Shown here piece after piece: positions 7,285 to 17,098 of a stretch of DNA of 64,000 nucleotides. Position 1 is the stretch's first letter. Each line of letters opens with the position of its first letter. The notes beneath the pieces are model-generated. The model saw only the letters and a list, made by a program, of their open reading frames with translations, made no database searches and had not been told where the DNA came from. Position numbers and translations under genes: made by a program. Source of the stretch: Nocardioides aquaticus (lineage in GTDB: Bacteria > Actinomycetota > Actinomycetes > Propionibacteriales > Nocardioidaceae); assembly GCF_018459925.1 (NCBI RefSeq), contig NZ_CP075371.1, forward strand, positions 1,674,001 to 1,738,000, in the 5' to 3' direction.

Positions 7285-9336
7285 TCAGGCGACCCTTTCG
7301 TGGACGGTGTGGGTGAGGGCGCTGACGCTGACCTCGGCGACGGGCACGTGCTCAGCGAGGAGGTGCTCGGCCAGCGTGCGGGCGAGCCCGAGGCGCATAG
7401 GCCCGCTCTCGCAGTCGATGACCACCGCGCCGACGTTGTGCGCCGCCAACAACCGTGCTGCCTGGTGGGAACGGGCGACCGCATCCGCCCCGGCGGTGGC
7501 GCGTCCATCGGTGAGGACCACCAGGAGCGGTCGTCGCCGTGGGTCGCGGACGCGTTCGACCTCCAGCACGCGAGCAGCTTCGAGCAGCCCCTCGGCGAGC
7601 GGGGTGCGACCCCCGGCGGGAAGCTCGGCCAGCCGCCGCGCCGCAATCTCCACGGAGTGGGTCGGCGGCAGCGCGAGTTCGGCCGCACCACCCCGGAAGG
7701 TGACCAGCCCGACCTTGTCGCGCCTGCGGTAGGCGTCGAGCAGCAGCGAGAGGATCGCGGTCTTGACCTGCTCCATCCGCGTGCGTGCCGCCATCGAGCC
7801 GGAGGCGTCGACGCAGAACAGGATCAGGTTGGCCTCCTTGCCCTCGTGGCTGGCCACCCTGAGGTCGTCCCCGCGGAACCGGAGGGCACCCGTCGTGCGA
7901 CCCCGGATCGCCTGGTGCGGTGCCGCGGCCCGGATGGTCTCGATCAGGTGGATGGAGCCGCCCGAACCGTCCGGACGTGTGGTCCCTACCCGGTGTCCGA
8001 ACTGGGTGATTGCCCGACTCCGGCGGCCAGCCGCGCCGGTGCCGGTCCCGCGGACAGTGAACACCTTGGTCCGGTACGGGTCGCCCGCTGTCACGGTTGC
8101 CTGGGTCGTGTCCTCGGATCCGGTCGGTGCAGGAGCCGGATGATCCTGCACTTCGTCGGGAGTGGCCGTGGAGTCGCAGGGCGCCTCAGATGTTCCGTCA
8201 TCCAGAGCCTCTGGCTGCCCCGGTTCCGAGTGAGTGTCGTCCTCGGGCGCCTGCTCGGGGGCGTCGCCGGGGATGGGGTCGTCGTCACCCTGATCGTCGC
8301 CCTCCGGTGGTGGTTCAGGCGGGAGCTCATCGTCGCCGAGGACCTGGTCGAGCAGGTCCTCGTCCAGGCCGGGTGCGTCGAACGGGTTGCGCCGGCGCCG
8401 GTGGGGGAGCGCCAGCCGAGCCGCCGCCCGGATGTCCTCGCGCGTGACCTCGGTGCGTCCGTGCCAGGCCGCGTGGGCGACGGCGGTGCGGGCGGTCACG
8501 ATGTCGGCACGCATACCGTCCACGTCGAAGGCTGCACAGACCTCCGCGATCTTCCACAGCGCCTGCTCGGAGAGGTGCACCGTCCCGACGATCTCCTGTG
8601 ACTTGACGATGCGGGCGGTGAGGGCCCGCTCCGCATCGTCGTACGTCGCCGCGAAGCCATCCGGGTCTGCGTCGTAGGCGAGCCGGCGGCGTACGACGTC
8701 GACCCGGACCGCCGGGTCCCGAGAAGCTGCGACCTCGACGGTGAGGCCGAACCGGTCGAGGAGCTGGGGTCGGAGCTCGCCCTCCTCGGGGTTCATCGTG
8801 CCGACCAGCACGAAGCGTGCCGCGTGCTCGACCGAGACTCCGTCCCGTTCAACAGTGGATCGGCCCATGGCGGCGGCGTCGAGGAGCAGGTCGACCAGGT
8901 GGTCGTGCAACAGGTTGACCTCGTCGACGTACAGGATCCCGCGGTGGGCGCGAGCGAGCAGACCAGGCTCGTACTCGGCACGGCCTTCGGACAGTGCCCG
9001 CTCAAGGTGCAGCGACCCGAGCACGCGGTCCTCGGTGACACCGACGGGCAGCTCGACGAGACGCACCGGCCGCGCCTCGGTCTTCGCGTCCGAGGCGAAC
9101 GGGCCGTCGGGGGAGAGTGTGGTGCTTTCGCGGGGGTCGCTGGAGAACCGGTCCCCGGCCACCACGTCGATGGGGGGCAGGACGGTGGTGAGTGCGCGCA
9201 CGATCGTGGACTTCGCGGTGCCCTTCTCGCCGCGTACCAGCACCCCGCCGATGTCGGGCGAGATTGTGGTGAGCAGAAGGGCGAGCGCCATGTCGTCGGA
9301 ACCGACGACGGCAGAAAACGGGTAGTGCTGTGGCAT
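7285..9336 (-). CDS. Chelatase ATPase plus vWA subunit (ChlI-ChlD/cobaltochelatase type)
   Basis: A 683-residue fusion of an AAA+ ATPase and a von Willebrand A domain, the motor of magnesium/cobalt chelatases. Walker A is GEKGTAKST (36-44), Walker B RGILYVDEVNLL (about 132-143). An acidic, proline-rich linker follows (about 375-450), then a MIDAS motif VDASGSMAA near 508. In aerobic B12 synthesis it would drive a CobN-type subunit, which is not in this window. The ATG at 9336 follows GGGAGG. It heads the run with cobO and cobB-cobC, and a cobalamin riboswitch lies just upstream. Confidence 0.9.
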   Translation of the reverse strand: MPQHYPFSAVVGSDDMALALLLTTISPDIGGVLVRGEKGTAKSTIVRALTTVLPPIDVVAGDRFSSDPRESTTLSPDGPFASDAKTEARPVRLVELPVGVTEDRVLGSLHLERALSEGRAEYEPGLLARAHRGILYVDEVNLLHDHLVDLLLDAAAMGRSTVERDGVSVEHAARFVLVGTMNPEEGELRPQLLDRFGLTVEVAASRDPAVRVDVVRRRLAYDADPDGFAATYDDAERALTARIVKSQEIVGTVHLSEQALWKIAEVCAAFDVDGMRADIVTARTAVAHAAWHGRTEVTREDIRAAARLALPHRRRRNPFDAPGLDEDLLDQVLGDDELPPEPPPEGDDQGDDDPIPGDAPEQAPEDDTHSEPGQPEALDDGTSEAPCDSTATPDEVQDHPAPAPTGSEDTTQATVTAGDPYRTKVFTVRGTGTGAAGRRSRAITQFGHRVGTTRPDGSGGSIHLIETIRAAAPHQAIRGRTTGALRFRGDDLRVASHEGKEANLILFCVDASGSMAARTRMEQVKTAILSLLLDAYRRRDKVGLVTFRGGAAELALPPTHSVEIAARRLAELPAGGRTPLAEGLLEAARVLEVERVRDPRRRPLLVVLTDGRATAGADAVARSHQAARLLAAHNVGAVVIDCESGPMRLGLARTLAEHLLAEHVPVAEVSVSALTHTVHERVA

Positions 9337-9369
9337 GGGAGGCTCCCGCTCGTCGCCAGTGAATACGTG

Positions 9370-9505
9370 GGCGCAAGGCCGGTCTTCGGACTTGCTGGCT
9401 CGACGTCCGGGGACGCCGTCCAGACCACCGCAGCGGGCCTGTGCCGGATTCTCACCGACTTCCCAGATTCTCCCCTCAGACCGCCCGCTCCGTGTGGGAC
9501 GTCCG
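9370..9505 (-). promoter_or_regulatory. Cobalamin riboswitch upstream of the chelatase operon
   Basis: On the minus strand the core reads GGGAAGTCGGTGAGAATCCG, then CAGGCCCGCTGCGGT, and near the 3' end the B12-box-like GCCAGCAAGTCCGAAGACC (about 9380-9400), 34 or more bases before the chelatase ATG. Expected to repress the chelatase-cobO-cobBC operon in response to cobalamin. Confidence 0.93.
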
Positions 9506-9554
9506 GCACCTCGGGGCACCTCGTGCCTGTCACCGGTCACGATAGCGTGCCGTC

Positions 9555-10552
9555 GTGTCCTTCTCACTGCCCTCTCGTGTCACTGTCGTCGGCCTCGGTG
9601 CAGACGGGGGGGCGGGTCTGCCCGAACCGGCCAGGGCGCGGGTGCCGGTGCCGGCTCCGTGGGGATCGAGTGGATGCGCGCCCACCCCACCTGTACGACT
9701 GTCGCCGTCGAGGCCGACCCCGAGCGCGCCGCGCGGATCGGCCGCAACGCCGCGTCTCTCGGCGTTCCCACGCTGCGGGTTGTCCACGGCCGCGCACCGG
9801 AGGCGTTCGACAAGCTGCCAGCCCCGGATGCGGTCTTCGTAGGCGGCGCGGCGACGGTGCTCGGGGTGGTGACCGGCAGCCTCACCCGACTGTACCCGGG
9901 CACCTACCTCGATGAGGAGGTCCTCGGGCACTGCTCCCCGGACACCCAGCTCGTCGATACCCAGCATCTCGACCTCGACCAGATCATGGGTCACCTTCTC
10001 GAGACCGACCGGGACGGGCTCGAGGTCGTCCGGTTGGTGTCGGGAGACCCGTCGGTCTACTCGGCCCTGACCGAGCAGACCCGTCGCCTCGACGAGGCCG
10101 GCGTGGCCTGGGAGGTGACGCCGGGGGTGCCGGCCTACGCCGCTGCTGCCGCGCTGGTGGGTCGCGAGCTGACGGTGCCGCTGATCACCCAGTCCGTGGT
10201 GCTGACCCGCGCCCAGGCCAGATCGACGGCGATGCCTGAGACCGAGGCCCTTCGCCACTTCGCACGCACTCGCGCCACCCTCGTGATCCACCTGGCAACC
10301 ACTCGGATCCGTGAGGTGATCAGCGAGCTGGTGGGCGAGTATGGCGCTGACTGCCCGGTGGTCGTGGTCTACCGAGCCAGCCAGACGGGTGAAGTAGTGC
10401 TCCACGGCACCGTCGCCGACATCGCCGAGCAGGTCGAGCACGCGGGCCTCCGGCAGGCCGCTGTGATCATGGTCGGGCGGGCTCTGGATCCCCGCGATGG
10501 TGGGGACTCCTACCTCTACGACCCGACGCGAGACCGCTCGACGAAGTCCTGA
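9555..10552 (+). pseudogene. Compressed cobL-cobM remnant (CbiE start, partial CbiT, truncated CobM)
   Basis: Three cobalamin methyltransferase pieces are collapsed into about 1 kb. A GTG at 9555 gives the first 30 residues of a CobL/CbiE protein (VTVVGLGADG, AGLPEPARARV). The sequence then jumps frame near 9640 into a CbiT core (GAGAGSVGIEWMRAHP, AVEADPERAARIGRNAASLG, PDAVFVGG), and then without a break into CobM lacking its first roughly 35 residues (YPGTYLDEEVLGHC, SGDPSVYSALTEQ, TPGVPAYAAAAALVGRELTVP) to a normal C-terminus. Intact CobL plus CobM would need about 650 residues against 332 here. Neither precorrin-6Y nor precorrin-4 methylation can be expected from it. Confidence 0.8.
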
Positions 10553-10553
10553 C

Positions 10554-12056
10554 TCAGTCGACGAACCGCGGTGTCCACACGCTCCCGGACGCCGTACGAC
10601 GTGTGGTCGAGGCCCCCACGATCAGCAGGCACTTCATGTCGATCGACTCCGGGTCGAGCTCGGCCAGCGTGGTGACGCGCAGCGACTCCTCCTCGCGGCC
10701 GATGTCGCGACCCACCACCACGACCGTGGCGGCGGACTTGTGCTCGAGCAGCAGCTTCTGGGCGCGCACGATCTGGTCGGTCCGGGAGCGGGACGCGGGG
10801 TTGTAGATCGCCAGCACGAGGTCGGCTTCAGCGATGGCCCGCAGCCGTCGTTCGACGACCGACCAGGGCTTGAGCCGGTCCGACAGGCTGACGACCGCGA
10901 AATCTGCGCCGATGGGCGCGCCCGCCCGTGCGGCTACGGCCTGCACCGCACTCACGCCGGGCAGCACCCGGATCGTCACCTCAGCGTAGGCCGGGTCGGC
11001 GGCGGCCTCGTGGACGGCCGAGGCCATCCCGAACACCCCGGCGTCCCCGCCGGAAACGACGGCGACCTTCTCTCCGCGCAGTGCAAGGTCGAGAGCCAGC
11101 CGGGCCCGGTCGAGCTCGACGGTGTTGCCTGAGGCATGCCTGGTCAGGCCGGCGCGTTGCGGCACCCGGTTCACGTACGGCGCGTAACCCACCACGTGGT
11201 CCACCTCGCGCAGCGCTGTGGTCGCCTCGGGAGTGATCCACCCCTCCGGGCCTGGACCGAGCCCGACCACCAGGAGCTCCGCGGTGTGCTCGACCGGCTC
11301 TGGCTGGGCGTGAGCTCGTCGCCCCGTCGGTTCCTGGTGCAGCGAGTCTCCCGGCACTACGATCAGCGAGAAGTACGGCACTGTCGCAGGGTCCACGTCC
11401 GCCACCGGAAGCCACCGCTGTTCGGGCATCGAGGCCCGTTCGACATAGAGCGCGTGCTCGAGCCGGCCCGCCTGCGCCAAGGCCGACCTGACGGCCGGGA
11501 AGGTGCGGCCCAGCTTCATGATGATCGCGCCGTCGGTGTCGGCCAGCCGTCGTGCGAGCTCGGCCTCGGGCAGCGTGCCCGGCAGGATCGTCAGCACGTC
11601 GGTCTGCCGCACCAGCGGCGACGCGACGGCTGCCGTGGCCGCGGCGAACGCCGGCACACCCGGAACGACCTCGGTCAGGAACCGCTCGGAGAGACGGTCA
11701 TGCATGTACATGTAGGAGCCGTAGAACAGCGGGTCTCCCTCGGCGAGCAGCACCACCGTCCGACCGAGCTCGAGGTGCGCGGCCAGGCGGGCGGCCGACT
11801 GCTCGTAGAATTCCGCCATAGCTCCGGCATAACCCCCCGAATGTTCGGTGCGACCGGTCGTGACGGGGTAACGAAGCTCCTCCTCCAGAGCCGTTTTCGG
11901 GATCAGGCCGGAGGCGATACGGCGCGCGTTGGACTGCTTGCCCACCCCTGCGTGAAAGGCAATCACGTCGGCGCCGGCGATCAGCCGGGCCGCCTTGAGG
12001 GTCATCAGCTCGGGATCTCCGGGGCCGAGTCCGACACCGTAGAAGTGCCCGGTCAC
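10554..12056 (-). CDS. cobIJ: Fused precorrin-2 C20-methyltransferase / precorrin-3B C17-methyltransferase
   Basis: A 500-residue fusion of two SAM-dependent corrin methyltransferases, a common actinobacterial arrangement. CobI occupies about 1-240 (GVGLGPGDPELMTLKAARLI, LAEGDPLFYGSYMYMH, EVVPGVPAFAAA) and CobJ about 262-500 (VVGLGPGPEGWITPEA, VVSGGDAGVFGMA, LPGVSAVQAVAARAGAP, LAIYNPASRSR). The GTG at 12056 overlaps the cobH stop by 4 bases and gives the expected N-terminus; a longer upstream frame lies inside cobH. Both domains look complete, unlike the neighbouring cobL/cobM. It converges on the cobM remnant with one base between stops. Confidence 0.94.
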   Translation of the reverse strand: MTGHFYGVGLGPGDPELMTLKAARLIAGADVIAFHAGVGKQSNARRIASGLIPKTALEEELRYPVTTGRTEHSGGYAGAMAEFYEQSAARLAAHLELGRTVVLLAEGDPLFYGSYMYMHDRLSERFLTEVVPGVPAFAAATAAVASPLVRQTDVLTILPGTLPEAELARRLADTDGAIIMKLGRTFPAVRSALAQAGRLEHALYVERASMPEQRWLPVADVDPATVPYFSLIVVPGDSLHQEPTGRRAHAQPEPVEHTAELLVVGLGPGPEGWITPEATTALREVDHVVGYAPYVNRVPQRAGLTRHASGNTVELDRARLALDLALRGEKVAVVSGGDAGVFGMASAVHEAAADPAYAEVTIRVLPGVSAVQAVAARAGAPIGADFAVVSLSDRLKPWSVVERRLRAIAEADLVLAIYNPASRSRTDQIVRAQKLLLEHKSAATVVVVGRDIGREEESLRVTTLAELDPESIDMKCLLIVGASTTRRTASGSVWTPRFVD

Positions 12057-12718
12057 TCCTTCTCCTGAGCCAGCGCGTTGACGGCGGACGAGGTCATCGC
12101 CGAACCCCCGCGGCGCCCGCGCACCGTGACAAACGGGATGTCGATGCCGTGGTCCTGATGCAACGAGACGAGGGCCTCCTTGGACTCCGCCGCGCCGATG
12201 AAACCAACCGGGCAGCCAACGATCGCCGCGGGTCGGGGTGCCCCAGCGATCAGCATCTCCAACAGGTGGAACAGTGCCGTGGGCGCGTTGCCGATCGCCA
12301 CGACGGCGCCCTCCAGGTGGGGCTCCCACAACGAGACAGCCGCGGCCGTCCGGGTCGTGCTCCACGCGGCGGCCAGACCGGGTACGCGCTCGTCGTTAAG
12401 GAAGCAGAGCACGTCGTTTTCGGCCGACAGTCGGCCGGCCGTGATGCCCATGGCGACCATCCGAGCATCGGCGAGGATCGGCGCTCCCGTCGACAGTGCG
12501 AGCCGGGCCGCCGGGGCCAGCCCCGGGTGGATCACAAGGTCGGGCACGAGGTCCACCTGGCCACTCCCATGCACCATCCGGACCGCGATCTTCTCGGCGT
12601 CAGCGGGGATACCGCCGAGGTTCGCCTCTCGACGGATGGTTGCGAAGGACTCCACGTAGATCGACGCCCCGTGGTCGATGTAGGTGTAGTGGCGCGGGGG
12701 GCGCCGCAGGTCGTTCAT
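12053..12718 (-). CDS. cobH: Precorrin-8X methylmutase
   Basis: A 221-residue enzyme that migrates the methyl group from C11 to C12 to give hydrogenobyrinic acid. The key histidine lies in RMVHGSGQVD (His50), with ESFATIRREANLGG before it and GCPVGFIGAAESKEAL, PFVTVRGRRGGSAM toward the C-terminus. The ATG at 12718 overlaps the cobG stop (ATGA). Appears complete. Confidence 0.94.
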   Translation of the reverse strand: MNDLRRPPRHYTYIDHGASIYVESFATIRREANLGGIPADAEKIAVRMVHGSGQVDLVPDLVIHPGLAPAARLALSTGAPILADARMVAMGITAGRLSAENDVLCFLNDERVPGLAAAWSTTRTAAAVSLWEPHLEGAVVAIGNAPTALFHLLEMLIAGAPRPAAIVGCPVGFIGAAESKEALVSLHQDHGIDIPFVTVRGRRGGSAMTSSAVNALAQEKE

Positions 12719-13575
12719 CGGGCCTCCTCGGACGGGACGAGGACGCCCCGCCACGGTGTGACGACCAGCTCCCGGTCATATCCGGCGAGCAGGCTGGCAA
12801 GGGCACGGTCGATGACACCCTGGGGAGCGGCAACGTGTTCGCCACCTGCGACGGGTCCGTACGGCAGGACCGGGCAGGTGACATTGGTTGCGGCCTCGCG
12901 CGGGCAGGGATCGACCAGCGGCTGCGCGAGCTCGTCGACGTGCCACGGCGCCAAGGGTCCGGCGCCGCGCTCGTGGAGGAAGCGCAGGGTCAGCTCGGTC
13001 AGTACCTGGGCGGCCGAGGTCAGCTCGATGACCGGCCCCCAACCGGTGGACCCGACGCGGAGTTGGGCGCTGGTGGCATCAAGCGCCATCAGTCCGAGGT
13101 CGGTCGGCCGGCCGGCCAGATCACCTCGACCGTCGTCGAGGACGAACAGGAACCGGCCAGGGAGCTCAGCAAACTGCGAGTTCGCGCACAGCAGTTCGTC
13201 GAGATCGGCGGCGACCGGTCGGAGGTCGGTGCGGCCGCCGCTGAGCCCGGTCTGGGGGGAGACCATGAGGTTGCGCACGAGCTCATGGGTCCTGGACGGG
13301 AGAAGCCCGGTCTCCTCGATCGACCGCACCACCTCCGGGAGCAGGTCGCCGGCACGAGTGGGGAGCCCGCGCAGCTGCAAGTTGGCCCGGCGGGTGAGGT
13401 GGACGTCGCCGTCGCCGTACTCGCAGGCGACAGTGCTCAGGGCTGCCAGCGACTCCGGAGCCAACTGTCCACCGACCAGTCGCAGCCTGACGAGGGCGCC
13501 GTCATCGGCTGACCACGGACGGAAGACGCCAGGGCAGAGATCGGGTCGTGACCGAAGGCTCGAGGTGGTCTGCAC
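12715..13575 (-). CDS. cobG: Precorrin-3B synthase CobG, C-terminally truncated
   Basis: CobG is an oxygen-using enzyme of the nitrite/sulfite reductase fold that carries a [4Fe-4S] cluster. This 286-residue form has the ferredoxin-like N-terminal half (DLCPGVFRPWSADDGALVRL, LTRRANLQLRGLP, RNLMVSPQTGLSGG) and a second repeat ending VVTPWRGVLVP. Family members normally continue for about 80 residues with four cysteines (SACTGSPGC and GCERACG types); those are absent and the stop overlaps the cobH start. The enzyme is probably inactive as it stands. First gene after a cobalamin riboswitch. Confidence 0.85.
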   Translation of the reverse strand: MQTTSSLRSRPDLCPGVFRPWSADDGALVRLRLVGGQLAPESLAALSTVACEYGDGDVHLTRRANLQLRGLPTRAGDLLPEVVRSIEETGLLPSRTHELVRNLMVSPQTGLSGGRTDLRPVAADLDELLCANSQFAELPGRFLFVLDDGRGDLAGRPTDLGLMALDATSAQLRVGSTGWGPVIELTSAAQVLTELTLRFLHERGAGPLAPWHVDELAQPLVDPCPREAATNVTCPVLPYGPVAGGEHVAAPQGVIDRALASLLAGYDRELVVTPWRGVLVPSEEAR

Positions 13576-13637
13576 TGCTGTCCTCCGGGGGTCAGGGCTC
13601 GTGCGCGGAGTCCTCGGTTCCCGGCGGCGTTCGCCGC

Positions 13638-13822
13638 AGGGGCCAGCAGGTCTTCGGACTCGGGTTCATCCGGTGCGGAACGCCTTCCCGGATCCTTCGA
13701 TCCAGTGGCTGTCGCGAGAACATCCTCGCAATCACGTTCCGTCCGTCACCCATACCGCTGCGCGTCAGTCCCGGAGTCTCACCGGGTTCCCTGACCCGCA
13801 CAGATTCGTGCGGGTCGGCTGG
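13638..13822 (-). promoter_or_regulatory. Cobalamin riboswitch upstream of cobG-cobH-cobIJ
   Basis: Minus-strand reading gives a GGGAACCCGGTGAGACTCC core, GACTGACGCGCAGCGGT, and the 3' B12-box-like element CGAGTCCGAAGACCTGCTGG at 13642-13661. The 5' stem includes GACCCGCAC/GTGCGGGTC near 13793-13815. Expected to control the corrin-ring operon. Confidence 0.93.
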
Positions 13823-14037
13823 CGCGACGAGGGTACCAACTCGAGGCGGACCCTTGCCGCGACAGGGCGAGACTCTGCATCACCGCCTCATCTCGTCGTG
13901 CGGTGCCGTGGGCCTGCTTCTGGTGTCGACCAGCGGGAAGCCGACGCGGTGCCTACGGTGTGCGGTGACGTGCTGCGGCCGATGCGGGCGCTCACGCCTT
14001 GTCCTGGCTCTTCGACGCTGTGCAGAGGATCGACCCG

Positions 14038-14290
14038 GTGGCTTCTTCGTACCTCGTCCGACACGGTGAGTCGGAGTAGAACGTGCGTCGCCTTACCCAG
14101 GGCCAGACGTCACATCCGTTGCTCACCCACGTGGGACGCGAACAGGCACGGGCTGCCGCCGACATCATCGCGAGCGACCTCGCCGATCGACAGGAACGTC
14201 TCGAGCGGCTCGTCACCAGCGACCTGGTGCGCGCCGTCGAGACTGCGGCAATCATCAGCGACGCACTTGGTGTCCCACCTATGGGGGATC
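14038..14290 (+). pseudogene. Histidine phosphatase family fragment with internal stop
   Basis: A GTG preceded by GAGGA opens a frame reading SSYLVRHGESE, the RHGE catalytic motif of the phosphoglycerate mutase/alpha-ribazole phosphatase family. It then hits TAG at 14077, where relatives have Trp (TGG). The frame continues NVRRLTQGQTSHPLLTHVGREQ and TSDLVRAVETAAIISDALGVP, then loses similarity about 60 bases before the TPP riboswitch, so the C-terminal half is missing. A fuller paralogue lies at 21.8 kb. Confidence 0.8.
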
Positions 14291-14353
14291 GAGGGCGTAT
14301 GAGTCCTGCCTGGTGGCAGTCCCCGCGGGGCGAAGGTCTGCGACGGTCGTGCC

Positions 14354-14442
14354 GACCACACGGGAGCCCGATGGCATCGGGCTGAGATGGGGCTGTTGCC
14401 GCCCTGACCGTCGAACCTGCTCCGGGTAATGCCGGCGAAGGA
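14354..14442 (+). promoter_or_regulatory. TPP (thiamine pyrophosphate) riboswitch
   Basis: Contains the aptamer landmarks in order: ACGGGAGCCC, GGGCTGAGA, CCCTGACC, GAACCTGCTCCGGGTAATGC and GGCGAAGGAAG. It sits directly before thiE. The ATG inside GGTAATGCC at 14429 belongs to the aptamer and is not the gene start. Expected to control the whole thiE-to-phosphatase run. Confidence 0.96.
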
Positions 14443-14443
14443 A

Positions 14444-15067
14444 GTGAATCTCGACGTGTTGCCACGCATCCATCTGATCAGCGATCCGACCACGCTCGAC
14501 CGGGCGTCGCTCGACGTGGTCGTCCGGACTGCCGGGACGGTAGTGGATGCGATCCAGGTTCGGGCGAAAGGTGCGAAGGATGGCGCTGTGGCGGCCTGGA
14601 CAGCCGCGCTGGTCGCTGCCGTACGCCCCCTCGGGACCCGGGTGATCGTCAACGACCGGCTCGACATCGCCCTCATGGCAGACGCGGACGGCGTCCACCT
14701 GGGCGCCGAGGACCTGCCGGTCGATGCGGTCCGCTTCCTGGCGCCGGAGGGGTTCCTGATCGGCGCCACGTGCCGAGGGCCGGAGGGTGCCCGGGCGGCG
14801 AGGGCACAGGGTGCCGACTACGTCGGGCTCGGACCCGTCTACCGCTCGACGACCAAGGCGGACCTGCCAGACCCCGTGGGCCTGGACGTGCTCGCGCAGA
14901 CCTCGCGGGTGTTGCCGACGATAGCGATCGGTGGGGTCACGGTGGATCGTGTCCCGGACGTGATGGCCGCCGGTGCCTACGGTGTCGCCGTGGTCGCCGC
15001 CGTCTGGCAGGCATCCGATCCACCCCGAGTCGCGAAGGAGATCGCCGACCTGGTCCACGTCGCGTGA
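14444..15067 (+). CDS. thiE: Thiamine-phosphate synthase (first copy)
   Basis: Joins the pyrimidine and thiazole halves of thiamine. Motifs: IHLISDPTTLD near the N-terminus, IQVRAKGAKD, VIVNDRLDIALMADADGVHL and GADYVGLGPVYRSTTKAD, with phosphate-binding AIGGVTVDRVPDVMAAGAYGVAVV at the end. GTG 14444 is taken as start because the upstream ATG lies in the riboswitch; GTG 14456 is possible. The stop overlaps the GTG of thiO. A second ThiE-like gene follows at 17.1 kb. Confidence 0.92.
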   Translation: MNLDVLPRIHLISDPTTLDRASLDVVVRTAGTVVDAIQVRAKGAKDGAVAAWTAALVAAVRPLGTRVIVNDRLDIALMADADGVHLGAEDLPVDAVRFLAPEGFLIGATCRGPEGARAARAQGADYVGLGPVYRSTTKADLPDPVGLDVLAQTSRVLPTIAIGGVTVDRVPDVMAAGAYGVAVVAAVWQASDPPRVAKEIADLVHVA

Positions 15068-16142
15068 GCCGCCGCAGCGTGGTGGTGATCGGCGGCGGCA
15101 TCATCGGGCTGAGCTGTGCCGACGAGCTCCTCCGGGCGGGCCACGACGTGGTCGTCTGCGACCCCGCGCCCGCATCCGGTGCGACGCATGCCGCGGCCGG
15201 GATGCTCGCGCCGGCGGGAGAGGCTTGGTTCGGCGAGGGCGCCCGTCTGCGTCTCGGCCTCGACTCCCTGGAGCGGTGGCCCGGGTTCGCCGCCGGCCTG
15301 GAGCAGCGGTCCGGCATCGACGTCGACCTCCGCAGCACCGGGAACCTGCTGATCGGGATGGACCGCGACGACCTCGCCGAGGTGTTTCGCTGCTGCGCAC
15401 TGCTCGAGGGGTCCGGTGTCCAGGCCGAATCCCTTGACCGGGACGAGCTGTGGCGCCGGGAGCCCGGTCTCAGCTCGCGCGCGGCTGGTGGCGCCTGGCT
15501 TCCCCGCGACCGGCATGTTGACCCGCGACGGGTGGCGTCCGCGCTGCTGGCGGTGCTCGGCGATCGGGTGGTGCCGCACCGGGCCACTCCGGTCGCGGGC
15601 GGTGTGGCCCTCGAGGACGGTCGCGTGCTCCCGGCGGACGTGGTCGTGCTCGCCACGGGGGCGAGGGGGCTGGCCTCCGTCCGGCCGGTGCGCGGCGAGG
15701 TGATCCGCGTGCGGACCAGGGACGCGCCCTCCCACATGGTGCGCGCGCGGGTCCACGGCCAGCCGGTGTACGTCGTGCCGCGCAGCTCCGGTGAAGTCGT
15801 CGTCGGAGCCACCGAGGAGGAGCACCCGGGACACGCCGCACCCACCGTGGGTGGAGTGGCCCGGCTGCTTGACGCAGCCCGCCAACTGCTTCCCGGCCTC
15901 GACACGGCCGAGCTCGTCGACGTCGTCGCCCGGGACCGCCCCGGCACGCCCGACAACGGACCGCTCCTGGGCGTAGTGCACAGCCCGGGACCGGAGACAC
16001 GCATCGTGGCGGGAGGCCACTACCGCGGTGTGGTGCTGCTGGCCCCCGTCACCGCTGCTGTCGTCCGGGCTTTGGTCGAGGGGTCTCCGCCGCCCGACAT
16101 CGCTGATCCCTTCCGCCCCGACCGCTTCGAGAGGACAACCGC

Positions 16143-16152
<10 letters not shown>
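15064..16152 (+). CDS. thiO: Glycine oxidase ThiO
   Basis: FAD-dependent oxidase of 362 residues making the iminoglycine used for thiazole synthesis. It has the Rossmann motif VVVIGGGIIGLSCADELL (6-23), ATHAAAGMLAP, and the C-terminal FAD contacts (GHYRGVVLLAPVTA). The GTG start overlaps the thiE stop (GTGA); the stop overlaps the thiS start by 10 bases. Confidence 0.93.
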
Positions 16153-17094
<942 letters not shown>

Positions 17095-17098
17095 CGGT

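Noticed and set aside
14429-14443. ATG 14429 as the thiE start
   Set aside because: It is part of the conserved TPP aptamer 3' strand, so translation from it is unlikely; the GTG at 14444 just after the aptamer is preferred.
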